A stretch of DNA of 64,000 bases, from positions 124,001 to 188,000 of the forward strand of contig WNNJ02000469.1 in assembly GCA_012934845.2 (NCBI GenBank), in the 5' to 3' direction. Numbering within the stretch: position 1 is the first letter of the stretch; every line of letters begins with the position of its first letter. Origin of the DNA: Pomphorhynchus laevis. Lineage: Eukaryota; Acanthocephala; Palaeacanthocephala; Echinorhynchida; Pomphorhynchidae. A program made the translations under genes and the position numbers. Positions 33,601 to 46,200 of this stretch are shown piece after piece. The notes under the pieces are model-generated. The model was given only the letters and a program-made list of their open reading frames with translations, made no database searches and was not told the origin of the DNA.

Positions 33601-36600
33601 CATCGATGACATTGATAAATTATTTGAATCTAAATATAAACTCAGTAAACAATGTGAATATTACTGTAAATTCTACAGTAATATTATTTAATTATTTAAT
33701 TAATTAAAATAATTAATTAAATAATTTAATTATTTATTTAATTAATTCTTTAATTATTTTCAATTATTAATTTTAATATAATTAATATAATGATTTTAAG
33801 GGCATTTTAAACATCATATTTAGAAACGTTTTAATAACGCAAGCATTATCTGCATTTAAACAAATCTCGGTTATTAAATTAGAAACTGTTTTATCTGGAT
33901 TATAAACTGAACTGAATTATCTGAATACCTGGATTATATATCATTCAAAATAAATTTTAAGATGTCAAACTACCGGGACATATATGAACATATTCAAGTT
34001 GTGCTTGTAAGTTAAAAACATAATTTGAATATGCAATTCTATTTTTAAGATAAATATCGATGACATTCACACTGTTATTTATATAAATAAATAGAAAAGA
34101 AAAAACGAAAACTTACATATGGAACAATGTCAACATTTGGATTTTTGATTAATGCTCGAGCAAACTGAACAAGATACGACAGGAAAAGACAATCACGTTT
34201 AAAAATGTTTGCGGTAATCTAAGTTATACGAAAAATACAAGTGGAATGAAAGACATTTAGGCTTACGCCTTCGGAAATGAAGCGAATCAGTCGAGGCAGC
34301 AAATCGTAAAGGCCTGGATCAGATGAAACACTTTGAAAAACTCGCTATAAAATTTATAATTCAAAATAATAATTCTAATAAATTAACCGAAATTTAAATT
34401 GCAGTACTGTAACAGCGAATATTAAAAATGAAATCATTGAAATTGACGAGCGAGGGAACATAATTTATTTAATGAATTTTCGAATGCAACTGCATTCATC
34501 ATCAGATTGTAAGTAGTTTATTATCAAAAAAGTTTATCTGTAACAACTTTTTTTTTGTTTATAAGCGAGAGTTATATCTTCAAGAATATCGGTTAACATA
34601 TGCTAATATTTAACATTAAATAAATAGGAGTATCGTTGAGATACAGAGATATAGAAAAATACAGATAGATACATAGGATTATCTTTCTACGCTTTAAATT
34701 TGTTATTCACTCATAATTACTATTAAATGATTAAAAGAGCTAGTGAGTAGAATTTTTATTAAACTCGAATTTTCGATAGCTAACTGCTATCATTAATGGG
34801 AATAAAATTATATAGAACTATTATAGTTATATTAACTTATATATAAGTTATCTAAAAGTTTATATAAAAGTTATATCCACTCTATTCTTTGATCAGTTAA
34901 TAATTTTTATGAGTGAAAAACAAATTTATAACACAAATTGAATAAATTAAATAGATATATAGATATAAATAGACAAATAGTGATATTTAACTGGGTAAAA
35001 CCCAGATCCTGTAGAAAAGCATTACGATAACGATCAATAATTTATCGATTGTTTAATTCGACTCAATTTGGCATTTAGGCAAGGATTTGAAAACACACGT
35101 TGTACACTATTAATCTCTAAGTATCAAAACATTATTTCGTTTGATGTACACTATTATAAATCGGTGGAATCTATTACTGAGAGGGTAACATGTCCTATGC
35201 TTAGAAGGTTCGTGATTACGTCTATATGATATAGCATGTAATATGACAATTATATGCGAGTATATAGTACATATTTACAAAATCAGTATGGCATTCATGT
35301 AATATATACTCTGTTATTTTGCATAGGAAATCACCCGATTGGTGTTTTCTGGATACAATCATGTTTTGTAGCAAAGATTTTGCATCATTGCAAATTCACA
35401 TTCCAGAAGAAACACATTAATTGGTGTAAGGATCCGTCTTTGTGTAAGATATATAAACAAGAACCGAAACAAAATAGCACAGCATCCTTTTTTATTTAGG
35501 TATATTTCAATCTATACATAAGATACTAGCATTTAATAATTTTTATATCCCAGTTAATAGCGCAGCAGCCTCTTTTATACACCTCTTATTTAGGAATATT
35601 TTAATCTATACATAAGATACTAGCTCATCACATTTAATTATTTTTGTATCCCAGTAGAAGCACAAAAGTGCTTATCCACGGAAGTATTTATAACAAATCA
35701 TTTAAAATCTTACCTTTCTAACAGCTGGATCATCGGATATGCTTTTCTCTGTTACATCCTTATAATACATTTGACTTTCCTAGTCGAGAAAATGTATAAA
35801 TTTTAAATTGAAAACTTTATTCGCAAGTGCTTACTATCGATGTCCCACATATTACATTATCCACTGCAGTTTGATGCTAAATAATATAATAATATATACT
35901 ATATTAATAATATAATTAATAATATATAAACAAGATCTAGTTTATAGGTAGTATATCTGATATAAAAAATGTAAAGTTTATAGATTAGTGCCATAAAGTT
36001 TTAGGAATATTGATTGCCAATATTTTGCATAGCAAACAAATGATCTTTTAAATTTATCTTCAATAATATAAGTATGTATTTCCGTTTAGAGAAAACAAAT
36101 TATTATTTTTTGAAGTAATTGTTGTTTTCGTAATTGAGTTAGCAAAACTCAATTATCCACAAATAGAAGACAAACAATACTGAACGTATTCAATTTATAC
36201 TTTATAACCAAAATATTCAATTTATACTTTCGCCGAAAGCATTGCTTCTTAAAACTTTATAGGCACTAACCTATATTTGACCTTCTTAATTATTTAATTA
36301 TTTAAATTATAATATAATTTTAATTATAATACAATCTTAACTATAATAATTATCTTATAATCGCGACTTGCAGGTTAAATTATACTTGTAAGCTACTTAT
36401 CTTTGACTTAAAGCATATTTGCTACTTGACAGTTTGATAGCATCAGACTGCATGTAGATGTTGAGAGATTATGTTTAAATCTACAGGTAGAGAATCGATT
36501 TTACGGAGAGATATTGTAGAAAGAATTGGGGAGGAGAATACATGCGTGATAGGTGGACATTGTATGTGACAAAATTTGCAGCGACAACATGTTGAACGTT

Positions 36601-38511
36601 CATGGCAAGGAATATAGATTGTGCCCAGCTTGTCATGATAATCGTAAAAGTAGGAGCGAACAATGAAAGGCCTTTTTAAAGCTTAATATTGTTGCTAAGA
36701 AGGTTGTAAGCGAGTGGCTGATGTGATGATTTTAGGATAGACGGCATTGATCTTTAAAAAGATCAATGCCGTCTATCAGTACTTTTGAAAGTCCTTCTGG
36801 AAAGCCGGTGATTTGGATAAGCAAATACTCAAGTTGTTTGAAGTTGAAGATCGAAAAGTCGGACCAGATGACGGGCAACGCATAAGTAATCATTAGTTCT
36901 AACATCACTTTTAAAAGTGAAGTGCATCTGTAAGGATAAACTAAGTTTTCTAAAGGCAAAAGTCGATGAAATGATCGTAAAAGCTTTTCGCTCTAGGTGC
37001 AAACGAAATGATCAAGTAGAGGTGAACGCTAAGATATTTATACGTGTTGACGAATTTTATAGGGTGTATTTAATGCAAACTTGTCAATTTGGCTAGGCGA
37101 CGACCACGATGAAATTCTATGGCTTGACTTTAGTGTGTTGATAGTAAAGTCATTTTGCAAGACGTATACATGAAGTTGGTAAAGTATGGTATGTAAAATT
37201 GAAATGGATTCAGATATTATTATGAGTCATCGGCGAAAAGGACGATTTTGCATTTATTAGATCAAAAATGAGGGCAGTTCTCCGATAAACAGCGAGAATA
37301 GGATAAGGCTCAGAGGGTCGCCTTGCAATACGCTATTATGTTGGAAGATAGGTGCATGAAAAAATACGCTGTCGAATATGTGTATTTCATTGGGTAACAT
37401 AAGACGACGTATTGTGTCGAGGAATGATCCCGACCAGTTGTATTGGACTTGAAGGTTTTAAATATGCATAGCCGATTGACTTTGTCAAAAGCTTTAGTAA
37501 AATCGACGAATACAGCGTGGGCGCGGTGATGGGACGAAATCACGGATTAAATTGTTTCTCTACTTCAGATAAGACTGTCAAGGTCGTGTGTCCTCGACGA
37601 AATCCGTGTTGTTCAGGTGATAATAGAATTTTGGAATATTCATAAAGGCGACGTGTGATAAGAGATGCAAAGAATTTATATGTATGATTCAGAATGGCTA
37701 TACCAGGGAATGCGTTAGGGCTGGATGAATCTCCGGTGTTTTTATAAAGTAGCTTAATGATTGATTGCTTACATGACAAAGGTAAACGCTAAAATAATAT
37801 ATAATCATTGTTAATTAAATTATTTATTATTCAAATATGCGAATAATAAATAAAAAGCAAAAACAAATAAGGCGAATAATATAAATTAAATATGCTTAAC
37901 TTAATTAAATAGAAATAAAAAATTACCTGGTTAATCTCAGGAGAATTTTCAATTGGATTTTCAGGAATAAGAGGCTGGACGCCTTTGAAGCTCAACCAGT
38001 GAGCTTTAATTCTAGGCCCGGTACAAACAGTAATAGGCTTATCTAGTAATGTTTTTAAATCGAGGATATTATCCTCCTCAATGAAACCGGCTCGGACAGT
38101 CGTTAAAGTTTTATCATCCGAATTCGGTTGCTGCGTTTGCTGCTGATGTGAATAACAACGTTGGGTTTGAACGCCTGATCGAGACGATTGAGGTAATCGT
38201 TGCTGACTTTGTTGAGTGCCCTGGCCGAGAATTTGTTGTCTAATTGCAATAGAAAGACTATCACTAATACCAGATTGTGAATATTTACGTGGAAGAACAA
38301 GACAATTGTTTATTGCTAGTTGTACATGCTCAGCTGTGAGAACTCTACAATGGCGACGGGTCATTACTTTCTTGCATTCAATTAATAACACCCGGTATAC
38401 AGCATTCCATAATTTTAAGGCATCCTCAATTCCTTCATCGTTGATGGTTAAATTACGTTCCAGAAACATATCCCTTACTTCAGCAAAATCTTTATCATCA
38501 AAGTTATCCAT
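27650..38511 (-). CDS. TAF6L: TAF6-family subunit (TAF6L/Saf6-like), ten exons, 539 aa
   Basis: Exons on the minus strand: 38511-37927, 35876-35835 (42-nt microexon, least certain), 35779-35714, 34344-34267, 34218-34117, 32262-32126, 32085-31953, 31905-31789, 29585-29403, 27826-27650 (TAA). All junctions are GT-AG and all phases agree (1620 nt). Residues 8-72 form a divergent histone fold (GIEDALKLWNAVYR, CRVLTAEHVQLAIN). 91-132 is Gln-rich. 170-186 AHWLSFKGVQPLIPENP is the TAF6 signature. 210-420 is the TAF6C HEAT domain (QMYYKDVTE, SDPGLYDLLPRLIRFISEG, ILPSLVSCSLTRQL, YETLFGAICILSHLG). The C terminus is basic (PFKKQRLN). TAF6 pairs with TAF9 in TFIID, and TAF6L/Saf6 in SAGA. The poor match to the usually strict TAF6 histone fold points to the SAGA paralogue (inference). 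Confidence 0.85.
28133..28199 (+). CDS. Candidate terminal exon (weak)
   Basis: Behind an excellent acceptor (acattttttttcttgtttttag) the plus strand reads YGLCEKLTTGCDRRLQNIYN-I and stop. It lies within the last intron of the TAF6-family gene, on the opposite strand. Product unknown; the segment is short enough to be chance. Confidence 0.2.
28200..29402. other. Intronic AT-rich sequence (TAF6-family gene)
   Basis: Last intron of the TAF6-family gene. Only low-complexity A/T and a small hairpin (gagtcatcattattgatgacgactc at 29169-29193) are seen. Confidence 0.5.
29860..30205. repeat. Degenerate tandem repeat in an intron
   Basis: Three copies of ataacgttattttttgaaaa followed by cgctcgctgtt, spaced about 75 and 190 bp, with a 17-bp triplet (cttctgcatactgtagta) in the middle and a hairpin (aaaaggaattaagattcctttt). 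It lies in the intron between exons 9 and 8 of the TAF6-family gene. Confidence 0.65.
30506..31637. mobile_element. 1.13-kb non-autonomous element with 108-bp terminal inverted repeats
   Basis: Left arm 30506-30613 (gttagagctaaacatcgctt...aaccaacggata) and right arm 31530-31637 are inverted copies of equal length, about 90 percent alike. The inside (30830-31272) is made of repeat units related to the array at 700-2490 and to 59368-59680, partly in opposite orientation. There is no transposase. No clear target duplication is seen. It is inserted in an intron of the TAF6-family gene. Confidence 0.7.
31038..31272 (+). repeat. Interspersed repeat with structured core
   Basis: It starts aaaattaggatggtccgg and ends ggcaacatctacagtt; a second copy lies at 59368-59606. 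The core aaggcagccgaaacgactga...ctactgatgagtgctgcc is homologous to the units at 700-2490. Just upstream (30974) is MYPPKDPVRKQAATAIKISA, the start of the ORF1 also seen at 55031, so it is linked with family-A LINEs. Confidence 0.7.
32940..33099 (+). mobile_element. 136-bp insert with 12-bp target-site duplication carrying a hammerhead core
   Basis: ataagaattaag occurs at 32940-32951 and again at 33088-33099, exactly flanking 136 bp that are clearly less AT-rich than the surrounding intron. A 12-bp duplication is what LINE-driven (target-primed) insertion makes. The insert has no reading frame and no poly(A) tail. It contains a hammerhead core at 32988-33023. It looks like a very small non-autonomous retroposon in an intron of the TAF6-family gene, on the opposite strand. 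Confidence 0.65.
32988..33023 (+). ncRNA. Hammerhead ribozyme core
   Basis: CTGATGA (32988-32994), GTCAT-TGTG-ATGGC (stem II, five pairs with one G-U), GAAA (33009-33012), CGG-CAT-TCG (stem III, with one G-U) and the cleavage triplet GTC (33021-33023). All invariant bases of the hammerhead are present. Stem I is not convincing: the bases just outside the core (A before CTGATGA, A after GTC) do not pair. Activity is therefore open. A tRNA-like promoter reading is a weaker alternative. Confidence 0.6.
34478..34505 (-). ncRNA. Hammerhead-like motif, degenerate
   Basis: The minus strand reads CTGATGA, one extra T, the perfect hairpin GAATGC-AGTT-GCATTC, then GAAA. The extra base between core and stem II departs from the consensus; no partner for stems I and III is evident. 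The architecture matches the degenerate motif at 20625-20649. Confidence 0.35.
36480..37790 (-). mobile_element. LINE RT fragment inside intron 1 of the TAF6-family gene
   Basis: RT fingers and palm text on the minus strand: KQSIIKLLYKNTGDSSSPNA, GIAILNHTYKFFASLITRRL, EQHGFRRGHTT (37779-37540), then VFVDFTKAFDKVNR (37500-37440). Decayed C-terminal sequence runs down to about 36480. The YADD block is not recognisable. The clade is unresolved but the element is distinct from families A-E. It has the same orientation as the host gene. Confidence 0.75.
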
Positions 38512-38870
38512 TAAATTAGTTAAATTATTATATCTAAAAAAATTTCAATTTCAATTATAAATCAAGTTAAAACTTTCTAGAAGAACAGCGATACTTAATT
38601 TTCTCAATAAAGAAAAATAATAAATCAAAACTAATAAAATTAATAATTTGTAACTAATTATTATAACTAACTAATTATTAATTAATTATTATTAAACTAT
38701 CATAACATAAAAAAGCTAAAATAATAAATACTTAATATTAGAATTAATACCAATAAAACATTAGGATAGTTTAAGTTTGAGAATTCACTACTTACCTCTA
38801 TCCGATGGAGTTATGGAGGTCAGCTTCGAAACAAACAACACCATATCGCAAAAAGTATCGGAATTAAAGG
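38512..38870. other. Upstream region of the TAF6-family gene
   Basis: About 350 bp of AT-rich sequence directly upstream of the minus-strand ATG at 38511. It must hold the promoter and 5' UTR, but no TATA box or other element can be asserted. Confidence 0.35.
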
Positions 38871-38879
38871 AGAAAAGAG

Positions 38880-39275
38880 TGTTCTTGATGACAAGATAAA
38901 ACTAATATCATCGGCGATAGAAATTTAGAAAACATTATCTCAAATGCGAGTTCTACGAGAGTTTCATCATGGCTAAGTTTTGCACGTCCGGGAACAAAGC
39001 TGACATTATGAAAAAAAAAACAAATTCCAGAACGCCATAGCGGTGCGATACGATCGAGACATAAATGATTTTGCAAGATCCTGTTCTTGTGGGGCACAAC
39101 TCACGATCTCCCATGCGTTATCTTGTAAAACAAATAGTATTACCACAATTCACCATAATGTGGTGCGAGACATATTAGCAGCCGAAATTCGAAAAATCAG
39201 TAAACTTGACACTGTTGAACCAATTCTATCACCGGTAACTGATCCAATCATCTTCGAATCGCAATAAACGACAAT
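38880..39275 (+). mobile_element. Retroelement C-terminal relic (zinc-binding region)
   Basis: The plus strand reads SCSCGAQLTISHALSCK and IHHNVVRDILAAEIRKI, preceded by a decayed SSWLSFARPG. The CxC..TxxHALSC plus RHNxxRD pattern is the segment that precedes the tail seen at 1-290 in a widespread metazoan mobile-element protein. Fossil, broken; family not assigned. Confidence 0.5.
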
Positions 39276-40120
39276 AAACACACGGGTTGAATAGGGAACC
39301 TTCTATCCAATGGTATACTCTGCTGTTGGTGGAGGTTGGTACAGGCGCTAATCAGATAATGCAGACCACAGCAAAAAGCAGAGCCTCAAGATCACATTTA
39401 GACTACAATGAGTGTATTAGACAAATAAAACAAGATGTATCGATTCAAATGACAAAATGTGTCTAAATGGCTTTGGGAACGCGAACAAAAGCCGAATATA
39501 TCCTATTCAGCAAAACAACAATATAATTTGGTCGTCTGGGTAACACATCTGCTCTTACATACGCGGATTGTGTTCTGCAGGATTTCGATAAGAACAACAT
39601 GATGCAGATAAATCTTGAGAAACAAATTGTGACATTTTTTGATGTACAAAGTAAAATTAGTATATTTAAAAAATAAAACATTTTAAATATAAATATATTG
39701 CAAATATAAATATATAATAATACTTAATTTGCTCGACAAATAAAATATTCAAATATAAATATTGTTATTAATATTATAATAATAAAATTTTATAATATTA
39801 ATATATTGTTGATATTAATACAAAATAATGCTCAATTTTCTCAACATTAAAACATCAATTACAAAATAAATTTAATATAATCATTAAAATAATTACAATA
39901 TTAATATTACAATATTAATAATACAATATTAATCTTTACTAAATAAGATAATTATTAATATAAAAAACTGTAATACACAATGCAATGATGTATTTATTAA
40001 TGTAGTCGGTGTATTCACTAGCATGACCTTTAGCTAATTATTCGAATTATGACAAAATTATGTCAATCTAATCAAGGAAGAGAGTTCCTGCAAATATAAC
40101 GGAGGTATCAAAAAAAAGAT
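39276..40120. other. Spacer
   Basis: 39290-39660 is more GC-rich than its surroundings and may be the rest of the preceding relic, but no frame is convincing. 39660-40120 is A/T-only sequence. Confidence 0.4.
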
Positions 40121-40124
40121 TTAT

Positions 40125-40600
40125 TTAATGTGGCAAATGCGTTCCAGCGCACGCTTACATGACCACAACAAAACGAAAATGTAAACTATGTGTCGAGAAG
40201 GTGTAAACGGAGAAGGTGTTTGAATGTGATAAAGGAGGGAGCGCGGCGGACGTCGAGAGAGAGAGTTGATTTCAGGCGAGTGAAGAGGCAACGAGGAAGG
40301 ATCGGAGACCATAGTTGTTGGAGTAATTGGGAACGTGGAGTAAGAGGGTATGACGGGAACGCAGCGATAGCGAGGTGGAGCGAGTGTCGTCTAAGAAAGA
40401 AAGGTTGATGAACGATGGGGAGCCGACAGCGATAAGACGAAAAGTTAGGAGAAGGCGGAGTTTGATGCGGATGTGGATGGTGAGCCAAGAGAGTTGGGGC
40501 AAGATATGTGGTCGAAGCGACGGAGACAAAAGAGCACCCGAACGGCGGAGTTGATTATGCGTTGTAGTGGTAGGATGATGGATTTTGGAAAATTGGCAAA
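40125..40600 (-). mobile_element. LINE (family A) 3'-end fragment
   Basis: The minus strand reads NQLRRSGALLSPSLRPHILP-type and FLRRHSLHLAIAAFPSYPLT-type text of the RT C terminus in three frames. It ends with the family 3' end (atgtggcaaatgcgttccag.. on the plus strand at 40127). It is truncated at the 5' end near 40600. Confidence 0.82.
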
Positions 40601-40768
40601 AGGCTAAGTCAGTATCTACATGCAAATTGCGATAGATGAAGAAAGAAGCACACGCAATCAATTGCAAGCATACACTCTGATGAGATGTTGATCTTCATGT
40701 AATTATTATTTATGGGCCCATTGGCGAATGACCATAATATGTATTTATTATTAATATTTATAACCCAA

Positions 40769-42034
40769 AAAATCATGTCACTTAAATTTATGAGAATTGT
40801 ATGTTATAGTTTAATGTTAATATTGTTTATGTAACTCTAATCCAGCTTATATTATTTAAAACACAATATCATTGTATACCTGTTTACATCACATTCATTG
40901 CTTTATAATATCTCAAATAACAAAAGTTTATTGAATAGCTTGAAGAGTAGCATAATTACGTTAATGATGGATATATTAATTATTTACCACAAACTTGAAT
41001 TAACGTGATGTTGCTGTTATAAAAGTCGTTATCTAGTTAGATTAAAATAAGCCTTGCAGTGTCCAACACAAGTGCTAATAATATTTTGTGAAACTAGGAA
41101 CATTCATGTATAGTTTGTTAATAAATATTAATCACCAAATTGGCGGTATAATTACTAAATTTAAAATATTTGTTTTTCAGTCCAGATCATGCTGATGATG
41201 TTATGTACTCACTTTGAATCTTTCAATGCTTGTGATTGATGCCAACAACATTCTTATTGAGCCTTTATTTCAATTAATACAAGCAAACTTTGTTTCTTGG
41301 TTTTTTTATTTAAAAGATGATTTAAGTATTGACTGTTCGTTTAAATCATTTTAATATGTTTTATTCATCTTTATAACTTTATAAATTACGTTTGTATTAA
41401 ATTTTATATTTATTAAATTATCAAATTATTATAACTTTGTCAAATAAAGTTTACTGTTACGTTATAAAGTAACTTATATGTTTATTATTGCGTAATTTTA
41501 TGTGCTTATATTTTAGATCCAAATCAAAATGATGTTGATCAGATAAAATCTTTCGTCACGGGTATGTTCGCAATAGCAAATTGGTTTTAAGCTATTATCT
41601 ATATCATACAAAATTGCTATTATTTAGTAATAACAAATTATTGTTGGTTTTTTTTACTTGTGTTGGAATTGAGATATGATGTCTTCACTTGGAAATGCTT
41701 AGTTATTGCGATTTTGGTCATGTTCCTTAATTTAGCACGCCAATTACACCCATCAATTTCTAATGATGCAATTCCTCTAAAGTATTATCATTACATAAAG
41801 TGATATATAGCTAAGGTGTAAAAGCCAATGGAAAAAAATACTTTTACAATATCTTTGCATTGAAACATTATTTAATTCTTTTAATTTTTAGACTTTTTCA
41901 AATATGCAAAATGATAAGATTCTAGCTTTGAAAGCCATTGGAATATATGAGTCTTGATTGTTTAATTTTTTTATTAGCTCAGATGTTGACGCATATTTCT
42001 CAACTTATCATATTAGTGTTATATGCAGTTAAGA
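40769..42034 (+). repeat. Left arm of a 1266-bp inverted repeat
   Basis: It is the reverse complement of 44950-46215; both arms are exactly 1266 bp, and every stretch compared matches base for base, including an eight-T run. The arm contains a duplicate, in plus orientation, of the 45-nt exon of the minus-strand zinc-finger gene (41517-41561, ttttag acceptor, ggtatgt donor). Another exon-like acceptor follows at 41181. No terminal motif or target duplication flanks the arms. Confidence 0.9.
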
Positions 42035-43251
42035 TGAAAACTATTAGTAATTTTGATGAACTTATAGTTGTTGTCTTCTGATTTATGATTTCGTACTTAT
42101 CCGTTTTGACGGAACAGAGTAAATTAAACATTAAATATAAAATAATAAATCATTAGTATCGATAACCATCAATTACATTTATTGTTTACTTTCTGATTAA
42201 GACAAAATTGCTGCTATATAAAATTAAATGTTCTCAAACAAAATTACTGGAGAACTTAATTATTACGATGACTTTAAAACAACTCTTTGCAACAAATACT
42301 GCGGAAATATATGAAATCGTTGTTACAAACTTTTATTATTTTTATATAGATTATTTTAAAAGATTTTTTCAATTTTTTTGATACAATCTTCGATTCCTTC
42401 AAATTGGCCTTTGTGCAATCATTAAAATGTTGTCATTATTCTATGTGATTGAATGCGTGCTGGTGGGAAAATACCCTATAGACATTCCACAGCGAGAACG
42501 GGGCGATCTTAGACAAACATACGAGGATCGAGCAATTGCAAACGAAATTTTTCTTTTCATCAGTGCCAAAATATAGATTTTATACAAAAATAAAGTAGAT
42601 TTAAAATAAAATAAATAAAATAGATATATAGAGTTTATAATAAAAATAAATAAAATTTCTTTATAACTAACCCATTACACCGATATTCGCTGCTATAATC
42701 TACAAAACGACCAGTGTTAAAATTTTGAAAGTAATACTATTATTTTTTTGTATCTAAATGCCATTCCCAGAAAAAAAAATTGAATATTTCTTCGATATTT
42801 CGTTCGCTAACCGCGGACATTATCTTAGCTGCTAACTAATAACTATTTACAATACTTCTTGATAATGTCCGTGGTTAGCGAACGAAATATCGAAGAAATA
42901 TTCAATTTCTTTTTTCTGGGAATGGCATTTAGATACAAAAATAATTATTCCCCCAGAATGTCTCATTCATCTATTACTTATGTGAAATAAAATATTTTCA
43001 ATTATTTTTGAAGATCTTGAACGGATTAATTATCTTTATTTTTCGAAAAGAAACTAAAGTGCAGGGTATAAAATTAAAGTGACATACATTAACTTTACAT
43101 TATGTAACACATATGCTTATCAGAGCCGAGACAATATTTCCAATTCAAATAAAAACTCGAGTTACCAAGCATCGAATTTTTAACTATTCCAACATATTTG
43201 ATTAAACGTCTTTTTTCTATAGTCAATGAAACAATGAAATGGTAATTTTGT
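42035..43251. other. Loop of the inverted repeat, non-coding part
   Basis: AT-rich sequence downstream of the zinc-finger/HEPN gene stop codon, presumably its 3' UTR and flank, with one hairpin MITE at 42745-42944. Confidence 0.5.
42745..42944. mobile_element. Hairpin MITE, ~200 bp
   Basis: ttttgtatctaaatgccatt..gttcgctaacc pairs with ggttagcgaacg..aatggcatttagatacaaaa. Arms are about 80 bp with few mismatches and the loop about 40 bp. The inner word gatatttcg..cgctaac also appears in the MITE at 25151-25331, so the two may be related. Confidence 0.8.
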
Positions 43252-46200
43252 CTATTGTAACTTTCTTTGCTGAACGCCTTCATATATTTTTGGACCTGTT
43301 CCATCAGTTGAAATAGTGCCTGCGCCAGCAGCGCTTTTAAAGCCCCGTCCCCATAAAACGAGATCATCAGCAATTGAAAAAATCTTGTTCAAGCCGTCCT
43401 CAGATAATGACATTGAAAATGAGTGTACTACAGAGTTTCTTAGCTGGCGAACACTGTCCAGTTTTCTATCAAAACTTGAACTGAGTCTATTAACCGTGTT
43501 GCGTTTCAGAACATTTAGAAGTTCATTCCAAGACATGCGCCTTGGATCTAGGCCTGGACTTACATAACACTTTGTCAGAAAACGAAGATAGTCTTCCATC
43601 ATGCGAAATAACTCAAAGGCACATTGTGTTAGTTTATTTTGATCCTTTTGTGATCGACATACTGAGCGAAGAAATCCGAGTCCTTCTTCGAAAGCAGTGT
43701 GGTCATCAAAATCATCCATAACGACATCATCGTCAACATCGCAATCTTCAGCGTTCTGCAGATCAACATTTTTATTAGCATCTAAGGATTCAGCAGCATC
43801 TACGGTGGCTGCTGGAATAAGATCACTGCCGTTGACGGCGAAGAATTTTAAGCGCTTTTGGTGCTTCCGTCCCTCAATGTGCTGTTTACGTTGTATTGCG
43901 GAAGTAAATTCAACTGCACAAATCATACACTTTACATCTAAATTTAAAAAATGCAATTATAGAAGATAAAATGCAAGATGACGTTAAATATAAAATGGCA
44001 TTCACAATTTGTATCAACAACATCAAAATGCCAATAGAAAGTACAGAGATATACTGTATATTTAAATATTACTAATAACTGAAATCGTTCAATCGAGAGA
44101 GAGTATGGAAAACAACATGATATTCACAAAAGGCATGTCACAAACAGCATCTTCATAAGGAGATTAAAATCGGTACTAAATTCGATACAAATCAGATCAG
44201 TTACCTGAGTCTACGTATTTTGCAAGTATAATTTAAGAATAAAAACTTGTTTTATTCAAATTTGAATAAAAATATTCTTAAATTCAAAATATATACAATT
44301 TAATAAAAGATAAAATCTGTCGTTATAAAGTTATCGTGAATCATGTCGATTTCAAACTTAAATAAGTTTGATAAGTGGCATAAGTACATTTCGTTAATAT
44401 TAATGTAAAAATAAAGCCGAAAAAATATTAAATAAAATTAAAAATTTTTATTTAATTTTATGTAAATTCATAAATAAATTAAAAAATAAAAATCTATTTT
44501 TTAATTAAAAACTTAAAAAAAGTTACTTACAGGATTAAATGATAAGTAAATAATTAATCTCTTTCATACTTAATCTCGTTATTGAATTCAACGGTAGATA
44601 AACTTTCTCCCCGACATGTTAATGAAATATAATCCAATTGTAAAAAACAAATAATATTTGAAAAAGCCTTATATTTAACGTTACTCTGAGTGTTTTTTAA
44701 ATTTATAGATAAATTTAAGAGTCAGCCATAATAATAACAATTGTAAAATCTTTTATACAAAATTATTTAATAAACAACAAACTGAAATAATAACTGAAAA
44801 AGTAAACGAAAGAAATAATGATTATAAAAAACGTATTTTTATTTAAAAATAAAAATATTTCCTGGTTGCGTTAACAGAACGCAACCAGAAAATTAAATTA
44901 TTTTATTAATGCTTTATTGTTGTTAAAAAAATTATTTCTTGAGCAAACTTCTTAACTGCATATAACACTAATATGATAAGTTGAGAAATATGCGTCAACA
45001 TCTGAGCTAATAAAAAAATTAAACAATCAAGACTCATATATTCCAATGGCTTTCAAAGCTAGAATCTTATCATTTTGCATATTTGAAAAAGTCTAAAAAT
45101 TAAAAGAATTAAATAATGTTTCAATGCAAAGATATTGTAAAAGTATTTTTTTCCATTGGCTTTTACACCTTAGCTATATATCACTTTATGTAATGATAAT
45201 ACTTTAGAGGAATTGCATCATTAGAAATTGATGGGTGTAATTGGCGTGCTAAATTAAGGAACATGACCAAAATCGCAATAACTAAGCATTTCCAAGTGAA
45301 GACATCATATCTCAATTCCAACACAAGTAAAAAAAACCAACAATAATTTGTTATTACTAAATAATAGCAATTTTGTATGATATAGATAATAGCTTAAAAC
45401 CAATTTGCTATTGCGAACATACCCGTGACGAAAGATTTTATCTGATCAACATCATTTTGATTTGGATCTAAAATATAAGCACATAAAATTACGCAATAAT
45501 AAACATATAAGTTACTTTATAACGTAACAGTAAACTTTATTTGACAAAGTTATAATAATTTGATAATTTAATAAATATAAAATTTAATACAAACGTAATT
45601 TATAAAGTTATAAAGATGAATAAAACATATTAAAATGATTTAAACGAACAGTCAATACTTAAATCATCTTTTAAATAAAAAAACCAAGAAACAAAGTTTG
45701 CTTGTATTAATTGAAATAAAGGCTCAATAAGAATGTTGTTGGCATCAATCACAAGCATTGAAAGATTCAAAGTGAGTACATAACATCATCAGCATGATCT
45801 GGACTGAAAAACAAATATTTTAAATTTAGTAATTATACCGCCAATTTGGTGATTAATATTTATTAACAAACTATACATGAATGTTCCTAGTTTCACAAAA
45901 TATTATTAGCACTTGTGTTGGACACTGCAAGGCTTATTTTAATCTAACTAGATAACGACTTTTATAACAGCAACATCACGTTAATTCAAGTTTGTGGTAA
46001 ATAATTAATATATCCATCATTAACGTAATTATGCTACTCTTCAAGCTATTCAATAAACTTTTGTTATTTGAGATATTATAAAGCAATGAATGTGATGTAA
46101 ACAGGTATACAATGATATTGTGTTTTAAATAATATAAGCTGGATTAGAGTTACATAAACAATATTAACATTAAACTATAACATACAATTCTCATAAATTT

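Noticed and set aside
43095-43373. Second minus frame overlapping the zinc-finger/HEPN exon
   Set aside because: It is out of frame with the long exon and lacks motifs.
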